Assembly (NCBI GenBank): GCA_031263265.1
Contig: JAISGE010000106.1
Location: 1-19,194, forward strand
DNA length: 19,194 bases
Origin: Treponema sp.
GTDB lineage: Bacteria > Spirochaetota > Spirochaetia > Treponematales > Breznakiellaceae
Direction of reading: 5' to 3'
The notes beneath the pieces are model-generated. The model was not told the DNA's origin, searched no databases, and was given only the letters and a program-made list of their open reading frames with translations. The position numbers were made by a program, and so were the translations under genes. Below are positions 14,008 through 19,194 of the stretch, piece after piece. The stretch's first letter is position 1; each line of letters begins with the position of its first letter.

Positions 14008-15016
14008 GGAACTGCTCTGGACACGGGCGAGGATTATACGGCAAACCCGGGCGTTTTTTGACGGCCGTGCATACCTTGAGGTGGATACCCCTCTTTTGGC
14101 CCCGAACCTCATCCCTGAATCCTGCCTGGAAGTCTTTGAAACTGCCTATCTCCCCCCATTTTTAAGCAAGAACCGAAAAGACCGGCAGTATTGGCTCGTT
14201 CCTTCCCCGGAAATCTGGATGAAGCAACTCATTGCCGACCACGGGGTGTCTCTCTACCAGATCTGTAAGTGTTTCCGTAACGGGGAATCTTTGGGCCGCC
14301 TGCATAGCCCGGAATTTACCATGTTGGAATACTATACCATGGATGCAGATTATAGAGATTCCTTGCAGGTAACTGAGGACTTATTCCAGTACTTGCTTGA
14401 GGGGCTTTCTGAACCGGAGCGTTCAGCCCTGGCCCCGCCTTTTCTGCGGATTACCCTGGAAGAAGCCTTTTCTCGCTGGGCAGGATTCAGCCTTTTTGAT
14501 GCCGCGGAACAGGGTACCCTGGAAGAGGAAGCCCGCAGGCTTGGTCTTGAACCGCCTCAGGGCATGAACCAGGGAGACCTCTATAATCTCATTTTTGTCC
14601 ATGCAGTGGAGCCGCGTCTTCCCCAAGACCGGGCAGTGGCGCTGATGGATTACCCGGCCTTTGTCCCCTGCCTTGCCAAGCAAGATCCCCAAGGAAAGAC
14701 CGTGGAACGGTGGGAACTCTATGTCCGGGGGATTGAGCTTGCCAACTGTTATTCCGAAGAAGCGGATCCCCAAAGGGTACGGGAGTATTTTACCGCAGAA
14801 GGGGCGCGCAAAGCCCAGGCTGCCCTGGTTCCCCACAGGATCGATGCGGATTACTGGCAGGTTTTCCTGCCCCGCAGGGATGCCCAGGGTAGGATCCGGC
14901 CCTTCCCTCCTTGTTCCGGGGTTGCGCTTGGGCTGGATAGGCTTATCATGGCCCTTACCGGCAGATCGACCATTGATGGGGTACTTCCTTTTCCCATGGA
15001 ACCCAGGCTTGATTGA
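14000..15016 (+). CDS. epmA: Elongation factor P lysine ligase (EpmA/PoxA/GenX-type)
   Basis: This is a class II lysyl-tRNA synthetase paralogue without the anticodon-binding domain, which attaches (R)-beta-lysine to EF-P in bacteria with the full pathway. The 338 aa show motif 1-like YLEVDTPLLAP (25-35), YWLVPSPEIWMKQLI (64-78), motif 2 FRNGESLGRLHSPEFTMLEY (92-111), GIELANCYSE (244-253) and motif 3 GVALGLDRLIMAL (307-319). The ATG at 14000 is chosen because AAGGGGA lies about 6 nt upstream and homology begins there; an in-frame start at 13886 lies deep in murD. It overlaps murD by 8 nt, so it is probably translationally coupled. No efp or epmB is present in the window. Its stop abuts the stop of the opposing gene. 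Confidence 0.88.
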   Translation: MDRELLWTRARIIRQTRAFFDGRAYLEVDTPLLAPNLIPESCLEVFETAYLPPFLSKNRKDRQYWLVPSPEIWMKQLIADHGVSLYQICKCFRNGESLGRLHSPEFTMLEYYTMDADYRDSLQVTEDLFQYLLEGLSEPERSALAPPFLRITLEEAFSRWAGFSLFDAAEQGTLEEEARRLGLEPPQGMNQGDLYNLIFVHAVEPRLPQDRAVALMDYPAFVPCLAKQDPQGKTVERWELYVRGIELANCYSEEADPQRVREYFTAEGARKAQAALVPHRIDADYWQVFLPRRDAQGRIRPFPPCSGVALGLDRLIMALTGRSTIDGVLPFPMEPRLD

Positions 15017-15250
15017 TCAGGGAGCGGTTTTCATCATGCGTTCATATAAGGCATCTCCCACGCATTGTCTGGCATATTTACACCAACGAATACAGTGTTG
15101 GGTATCGTTGTAGGCGATGAACCCGCAACGCTCACAGGCGGCCTGCATATCAATGGAAAAAAGGTCAATCTCACCGCCGCATTGTGGACAAATCTTGGTG
15201 GTCAAGGTAGGTGTTCCGCTCAAGTGCTCTGCACCTGGACATCGATTCAT
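15017..15250 (-). CDS. Small zinc-ribbon protein with eight cysteines
   Basis: This 77-aa protein has Cys at 4, 21, 24, 39, 42, 53, 57 and 63. CPQCGGEIDLF and CERCGFIAYND form a classic two-knuckle zinc ribbon. The C-terminal HCIRWCKYARQCVGDALYER has a C-x3-C-x5-C pattern, which I recall as the tail of small or HD-domain-linked proteins in anaerobes, of unknown role. There is no signal peptide. Its stop codon (TCA on plus) directly abuts the TGA of the convergent ligase gene, giving TGATCA. The Shine-Dalgarno is weak (a GGGG run about 10 nt upstream). Function is unknown; binding of nucleic acid, protein or a metal cluster is possible. Confidence 0.82.
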   Translation of the reverse strand: MNRCPGAEHLSGTPTLTTKICPQCGGEIDLFSIDMQAACERCGFIAYNDTQHCIRWCKYARQCVGDALYERMMKTAP

Positions 15251-15357
15251 AGTAGCTTACCCCGCTTCTTATTGGTGTGTATACTTCTATGCTCTATACT
15301 ATAAGCCATAAGATCGGTTGTTTTTACAACGCGCTTCTTATTTTAGGTACCCTGGTT
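15251..15357. other. Intergenic gap between mntP and the zinc-ribbon gene
   Basis: This 107-bp AT-rich gap holds an 11-bp direct repeat CGCTTCTTATT (15263-15273 and 15332-15342) and a small stem GTTGT-TTTT-ACAAC (15317-15330). The stem could help end mntP transcription but is not followed by a U-run in that direction. Several -10-like hexamers are present (for example TATAGT and TATACA on minus), without a convincing -35. Confidence 0.4.
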
Positions 15358-15939
15358 CTAGGTGATTTGAGCTTTCAAAACGAGATGCTCAATCACAATT
15401 TTTATACCCAGTATGACGAGAATTAAGCCGCCTGCAAATTCTGCCTTTGCTTTATAGCGCATTCCAAACAAGTTACCGATTTTTACCCCGATCATGGCGA
15501 TGAGAAAGGTTATCAGTCCGGTTATTATGGCTGCCTCGAAAATAGATACCTCAAAAAACGCAAAGGTAATACCGATGGCTAATGCGTCAATACTGGTCGC
15601 AAATGCCAGCAGCAGCATTTTCATAGGGTTAAAAGAATACTCATGGGTCCTTTTTTCGGTATGCTCTTTGGAAAGACCGTCTTTTATCATCTTTCCCCCA
15701 ATAAGGCCGAGCAATGCAAAGGCAATCCAGTGATCTAAATGCTGAATTTTATTGGCAAAGTAAAAACTGGTAATATACCCCAAAGTCGGCATAAGCGCCT
15801 GAAACAAGCCAAAATACAATCCGGGCATTATTATTTCTTTTACCTTGGGTTTTTCCACGGATAAACCTAAGGTAATTGATACGGCAAATGCATCCATTGA
15901 TAATCCTACCGCAATGATCACAATTTCAACTAAACCCAT
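15358..15939 (-). CDS. mntP: Manganese efflux pump
   Basis: MntP exports Mn2+ across the inner membrane. The 193-aa protein shows six hydrophobic segments in two inverted halves, with the conserved acidic sites in SMDAFAVS (14-21, Asp16) and TSIDALAIG (115-123, Asp118), and a charged loop between halves (about 86-105). Length fits the family (about 190). A good Shine-Dalgarno (AGGAAAG) lies about 6 nt before the ATG. Base use differs from its neighbours: sampled 60-base lines have 35-43% GC against about 65% in a line of the nearby ligase gene, and the protein is Ile/Lys/Phe-rich, which suggests a different origin. A structured leader candidate lies upstream. I see no clear match to the yybP-ykoY manganese riboswitch. 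Confidence 0.95.
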   Translation of the reverse strand: MGLVEIVIIAVGLSMDAFAVSITLGLSVEKPKVKEIIMPGLYFGLFQALMPTLGYITSFYFANKIQHLDHWIAFALLGLIGGKMIKDGLSKEHTEKRTHEYSFNPMKMLLLAFATSIDALAIGITFAFFEVSIFEAAIITGLITFLIAMIGVKIGNLFGMRYKAKAEFAGGLILVILGIKIVIEHLVLKAQIT

Positions 15940-15966
15940 ACTGCTTTCCTAAAAACATGCTAAAAG

Positions 15967-16017
15967 TCTTGTTAATCCACCATAGCCCGAAAATAGGTAA
16001 GAAACAAGAGGACTATA
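15967..16017 (-). promoter_or_regulatory. Candidate -10 and stem-loop leader of mntP
   Basis: On the minus strand a TATAGT (16012-16017) is followed by TCTTGTT (16003-16009), which pairs perfectly with AACAAGA (15967-15973); an inner ACC/GGT pairing can extend it. The stem would sit near the 5' end of the mntP mRNA. No convincing -35 at normal spacing is seen. Confidence 0.3.
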
Positions 16018-16100
16018 CAAGGATCCAGCATTTCGCAATGCATTTATTTCCTCATATAGCAATGAATTACAAAAGTAAATAACGCCGCCCTGGTGGTACC

Positions 16101-16129
16101 TTGTCCTCTTCTTCCGCTACTGCTATGCT
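16101..16129 (+). promoter_or_regulatory. Extended -10 promoter for the glycosyltransferase gene
   Basis: TTGTCC (16101-16106), a 17-nt spacer, then TGC-TATGCT (16121-16129; -10 at 16124-16129). The predicted start near 16136 gives a leader of about 40 nt to the ATG at 16176, with GGAGG at 16165-16169 as ribosome binding site. Confidence 0.55.
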
Positions 16130-16175
16130 CTACAGTAATCTGGTTGGCATGGTAACAAGTGCCCGGAGGTAGCAG

Positions 16176-17309
16176 ATGAAGATAGGTATCAACACCTTTG
16201 CCTGTGAAGGTGGTAAATCGGGGGTAGGTGTTTATATAATGCAGCTATTAAAAAGAATACCCCCTTCTGGAGCGCTCTACGAATTATTTGGCTGGGAAGA
16301 AGATCGATTTGTCTATAGCGAAGTCGCTCCGGATCTGGAATTTATCCCCCGATACCCTTTAGGCGGGAGGAACGGTCCAAAACTCTGGCATCTCTTTAAG
16401 TATCCCCAATTTGCCCGGGATAGGGCTTATGACGCTTGTTTTTTTCCTGCAGCCCATAAACAGCTTCCGTATAAGTCTCCCTGTCCTACCGTTGGGGTGG
16501 TTCATGATATGGCTGCCTATGGAGGTTTCGAGCAGACCGGTAACGCCTGGGTAGGGCTTATCCGGCGGATCCTTCCTAATGCGATAAGAAGGCTCGACCG
16601 AGTCATCGCGGTAAGTAATTGGGTGAAGCAACAGTTAATGGAACTCGCCAAGGTCAAAGAATCCCATATCGAGGTGATACCCAATGGGATTGACCACGCC
16701 GCGTTTTATCCCCGGCCCCGCAACGAGGAAAGCGTCGTGCTTATCCAGCCCTTTAGCTTTCGCCGTCCCTATATACTCTATGCATCCCGGCTTGAGTATC
16801 CCTTGAAGAACCATGTCAGACTGATTAAGGCCTTTGGCCTTTTTAAGGAACGAACCAAGTATCCCCACCGCTTGGTCCTTGCAGGGGGGGACCAACGGGG
16901 GGCAGAACAGATAAAAGCTGCTGCTGCCGCATCCCCGTTTCGGCATGATATTTTTTTTACCGGCCATTTCCCCCCTAAACATATCCCTGAGTTGTATGCC
17001 GGTGCGGATATCGTGGTGATCCCTTCGGTGCACGAGGGCTTTGGCATGGGGGCGCTTGAGGCTATGGCCTCCGGAGTGCCGGTGGCCTGCGCACGGGCAG
17101 GCTCTTTACCAGAAACCGCCGAACACGCGGCTCTGTATTTTGATCCTTACAAGCCGGAAGATATGGCGGATCGCATGGTAACCCTCACCACCAATCGGGA
17201 GGTATACCGGGAATGTCGCAGGCTGGGGCTTGAACGGGCCGGGGCTTTTTCCTGGGATCGCTGTGCAACGCGGACCTTAGACATATTGCAGGAAACCTCG
17301 GGTAGATAA
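16176..17309 (+). CDS. GT4-family (GT-B fold) glycosyltransferase
   Basis: The product transfers a sugar from an activated donor to an unknown acceptor, probably in the cytoplasm. The 377-aa protein has an N-terminal acceptor domain (KIGINTFACEGGKSGVGVYI, 2-21; VHDMAAYGG, 109-117), the linker IPNGIDHAAFYP (168-179), and donor phosphate contacts in ILYASRLEYPLKNH (200-213, Arg205 and Lys211). The E-x7-E signature HEGFGMGALEAMASGVPV (286-303) has Glu287 and Glu295. There is no signal peptide. GGAGG lies 6 nt before the ATG. It stands alone, with no sugar-nucleotide or polysaccharide genes beside it, so the pathway (glycolipid or surface glycan) cannot be inferred. It converges on the dus gene with 22 bp between stops. 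Confidence 0.93.
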   Translation: MKIGINTFACEGGKSGVGVYIMQLLKRIPPSGALYELFGWEEDRFVYSEVAPDLEFIPRYPLGGRNGPKLWHLFKYPQFARDRAYDACFFPAAHKQLPYKSPCPTVGVVHDMAAYGGFEQTGNAWVGLIRRILPNAIRRLDRVIAVSNWVKQQLMELAKVKESHIEVIPNGIDHAAFYPRPRNEESVVLIQPFSFRRPYILYASRLEYPLKNHVRLIKAFGLFKERTKYPHRLVLAGGDQRGAEQIKAAAAASPFRHDIFFTGHFPPKHIPELYAGADIVVIPSVHEGFGMGALEAMASGVPVACARAGSLPETAEHAALYFDPYKPEDMADRMVTLTTNREVYRECRRLGLERAGAFSWDRCATRTLDILQETSGR

Positions 17310-17331
17310 GCTGCCTCAGCCCATCTTACCT

Positions 17332-18318
17332 TCAGGGGACAAACTGAGCGCATAAGGCCTGGTATTCCTCAATGGTTTCAGCGTGAACCAGCTTATTCCG
17401 CAAAGGAGCGCCTCCAGGCATACCCTTGGTATATGCACAAAAGTGTTTTCGCATTTCAAGACACGCGGTTTTTTCTCCCCAATCCTGAGCCAAAAGCAGC
17501 AAGTGGCGTAACCCAATATGAAGCCGTTCCACAGTATTCGGCTGGGTATAGGAACCGGTCAGTAAGAGGGAGCGGGCAGCGGAAAAGATGAACGGATTCC
17601 CCAGAGCTCCCCGGGCAAACAAGACGCCGGCGCAACCGGTTGTTTGGAGCATGGCTTCTGCGTCTTCCGGGGAAAAGATGTCTCCAGACCCGGCCACCGG
17701 AACCGCAATCCGGGAAACCAAGTCCTGAATAGCGGACCAGTCGCTTTTTCCCGCATACCCTTGCGCTCTGGTTCGGGCATGGAGACTTACCATAGCAGCA
17801 CCGGCTTCTACGGCAATCCGGGCACAGGCGAGGTAATTGATGGATGCACTGTCCCAGCCTAAACGCATTTTCACCGTAACCGGTACGGACTGCAAATGAT
17901 CCTTGGAAGCCCGGACTACTGCCTCTACCATACGGCCCAGCAAGGAGGGCTGCCGCATCAGGGCAGAACCTGCCCCTGTCTTGACTACCTTGGGAACCGG
18001 ACAGCCACAGTTGATGTCCACCACTGCCGGGCCATAGGGGGCCAATAAGGCCGCAGCCTTATACAACACCTCTGGATCAGCGCCGAAGAGCTGAATCGCA
18101 TAGCGCTCCTCGGTATCGGCCCGGCGTAAGAGCGGTTCTGCTCTTACGCCATTCCGTATGAGGGCCTCAGCAGAAATCAGTTCCGTACAGGTGAAATCCG
18201 CGCCATATTCTATACAAAGCGCCCGAAATGCGCGATCAGAATAGCCTGCCACCGGCGCCAGCAAGAGATTACCGGGAAGCGTGAGGGAACCCACTACAAG
18301 GGGGTGGTACAGGCTCAT
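17332..18318 (-). CDS. dusB: tRNA-dihydrouridine synthase (DusB-type)
   Basis: This FMN enzyme reduces uridine to dihydrouridine in tRNA. The 328-aa protein has the FMN-barrel start LLLAPVAGYSDRAFR (18-32), the signature DINCGCPVPKVVKTGAGSAL (101-120) with probable catalytic Cys106, VTVKMRLGWD (147-156, Lys150), HARTRAQGYAGKSDW (180-194, His180), AGSGDIFSPEDA (209-220) and GVLFARGALGNPFIF (231-245). The length and the RxQGYxGxADW-like motif fit the DusB group; exact tRNA positions cannot be told. It starts 2 nt after the tatD-like stop with AGGG next to the ATG, so translation is probably coupled. It has no separate promoter. Confidence 0.94.
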   Translation of the reverse strand: MSLYHPLVVGSLTLPGNLLLAPVAGYSDRAFRALCIEYGADFTCTELISAEALIRNGVRAEPLLRRADTEERYAIQLFGADPEVLYKAAALLAPYGPAVVDINCGCPVPKVVKTGAGSALMRQPSLLGRMVEAVVRASKDHLQSVPVTVKMRLGWDSASINYLACARIAVEAGAAMVSLHARTRAQGYAGKSDWSAIQDLVSRIAVPVAGSGDIFSPEDAEAMLQTTGCAGVLFARGALGNPFIFSAARSLLLTGSYTQPNTVERLHIGLRHLLLLAQDWGEKTACLEMRKHFCAYTKGMPGGAPLRNKLVHAETIEEYQALCAQFVP

Positions 18319-18320
18319 CC

Positions 18321-19097
18321 CTATTCGTTAGGTAGACCGAAAAACCGATTAGCATTCTGCCAGAGCGTCACGGCCAGTTCCTCAGGCTTGATTCCCAGCA
18401 TATCTGCCAAAAACCGGGCAGTGATGGGAAGATACTTGGGCATGTTCCGTTTACCCCGATGATCCGCAGGAACCATGAAAGGGCTTTCTGACTCAATGAG
18501 GATCCGGTTTAGGGGAAGCACCCCGATGGTTTCATGGAGGTTCCGGGCGTTCCGGTAGGTTAAATTCCCGGCAAAGGAGAAATAGAGATTCAACTTGAGC
18601 GCTTTCTTGGCATAGTCCGCGTCTTCGGAATAGCAATGCAAGATACCCCCCTGGGGAGGCAGCCGGTCCCGGAGTATATCTAAAATATCATGCCCTGCAT
18701 CTCGGTTATGAATGATAACCGGCTTATTGAGCTTGTTGGCCAGATCGAGTTGGGTAATAAAAAGCTCGATCTGGGATTTCTTATCCCCGAATTTACGGTA
18801 ATAATCAAGACCAATTTCACCGATAGCCACCACCCGGGGAAGACGCAGGCTTTGTTCGATGGTTTGCACCCACGCTTTACCTGGATTCTGCACTTCCGAA
18901 GGAGAAACCCCCACGGCATGATACACATTCATTGCGGATTTAAGGTTGCCATAGACCCTCACAAAATCGTGCAGACTGTTACAGATCGAAACTAATCGCG
19001 CCACAGAAGCCTGGCGGGCTTCCTGAATAATCATGAGTTGTTCAATAGGGTCGTCGCAAATGAGCCCTATATGGGCATGAGTATCAAAATATTGCAT
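18321..19097 (-). CDS. tatD: TatD-family metal-dependent hydrolase
   Basis: TatD proteins are TIM-barrel nucleases of the amidohydrolase superfamily. Of 258 aa (typical), the metal-site residues seen are His7/His9 in DTHAHI, Glu94 in AIGEIGLDYY, His130 in VIIHNRDA and His154 in LHCYS. The last conserved position, Asp in the family motif ETDxPF/Y, is Glu204 here (LIESESPFMVP, codon GAA). The C-terminal WQNANRFFGLP matches the family N-A-x-x-hF end. It is the first gene of a two-gene unit with dusB-like. No Shine-Dalgarno is visible; a strong promoter lies upstream. Confidence 0.93.
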   Translation of the reverse strand: MQYFDTHAHIGLICDDPIEQLMIIQEARQASVARLVSICNSLHDFVRVYGNLKSAMNVYHAVGVSPSEVQNPGKAWVQTIEQSLRLPRVVAIGEIGLDYYRKFGDKKSQIELFITQLDLANKLNKPVIIHNRDAGHDILDILRDRLPPQGGILHCYSEDADYAKKALKLNLYFSFAGNLTYRNARNLHETIGVLPLNRILIESESPFMVPADHRGKRNMPKYLPITARFLADMLGIKPEELAVTLWQNANRFFGLPNE

Positions 19098-19139
19098 GGC
19101 TAAAGTCCAAAAGAAAGGATAATAGTTTCTATAAAACTA

Positions 19140-19156
19140 GCTATATTGACTATAGC
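19140..19156. repeat. Inverted repeat GCTATA-N5-TATAGC over the tatD promoter
   Basis: Perfect 6-bp arms (19140-19145 and 19151-19156) with a 5-nt spacer overlap the -10 box at 19149-19154. It could be a repressor site, but AT-rich promoters produce such repeats by chance. Confidence 0.4.
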
Positions 19157-19177
19157 ATAGCTTGTTCCCGCAGTCAA
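19149..19177 (-). promoter_or_regulatory. Strong sigma-70-type promoter for tatD-dusB
   Basis: Minus strand: TTGACT (19172-19177, 5/6), a 17-nt spacer, TATAGT (19149-19154, 5/6). The predicted start is near 19142, giving a leader of about 45 nt. This is the best promoter match in the window. Confidence 0.65.
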
Positions 19178-19194
19178 CCATTTTATTGGCTTTG

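Noticed and set aside
16028..16041. Hairpin GCATT-TCGC-AATGC followed by ATTTATTT as a plus-strand terminator.
   Set aside because: No plus-strand gene ends upstream of it, the stem is only 5 bp and it lies in the probable mntP promoter region.
1..19194. Search for a defence, CRISPR, phage, transposon or biosynthetic cluster.
   Set aside because: No repeats-spacer pattern, transposase, integrase, toxin-antitoxin pair or other system genes were found. Almost all genes are recognisable housekeeping genes.

Overview
The window (19,194 bp, roughly 50-58% GC by eye in most genes) reads as chromosomal DNA of a Gram-negative-type bacterium, most likely a spirochaete of the Treponema clade. The clues are protein style (MurD with a GSKGKSST P-loop, a DusB/TatD pair, an EpsC-type serine acetyltransferase), weak Shine-Dalgarno use, and tight mixed-strand packing. 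This assignment is inference from style, not a database match. No rRNA, tRNA, CRISPR array, insertion sequence or phage gene was seen.

Layout. (1) Positions 1-6293, minus strand: a complete, canonically ordered F1Fo ATP synthase operon (atpB-E-F-H-A-G-D, with atpC cut by the left edge), preceded by a candidate promoter at 6374-6402. (2) 6444-6959, minus: a soluble all-helical protein of unknown function in the place where many operons carry atpI. (3) 7083-11079, plus: a lipoprotein-type NagZ-like glycosidase, an RluA-family pseudouridine synthase, a patatin-like phospholipase and serine O-acetyltransferase. (4) 11091-12404, minus: an unrecognised protein with a possible papain-like Cys/His/Asn layout. 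(5) 12511-15016, plus: murD overlapping an EpmA/PoxA-type EF-P lysine ligase. (6) 15017-15939, minus: an 8-cysteine zinc-ribbon protein and an AT-rich mntP manganese exporter. (7) 16176-17309, plus: a GT4 glycosyltransferase with its own extended -10 promoter. (8) 17332-19097, minus: dusB-like and tatD-like genes behind a near-consensus sigma-70-type promoter at 19149-19177.

The genes are mostly housekeeping: energy coupling, peptidoglycan synthesis and recycling (MurD, NagZ), RNA and translation-factor modification (RluA, Dus, EpmA), cysteine synthesis and metal export. No obvious new multi-gene system is present. The most interesting points are: an 11-bp tandem duplication sitting on the murD start codon and separating it from its Shine-Dalgarno; -10 boxes exactly 6 nt before three start codons (possible leaderless mRNAs); an Asp-to-Glu change at a TatD metal-site position; the unknown gene in the atpI position; the candidate cysteine peptidase; and three convergent gene pairs with 0-22 bp between stops and no visible terminator.
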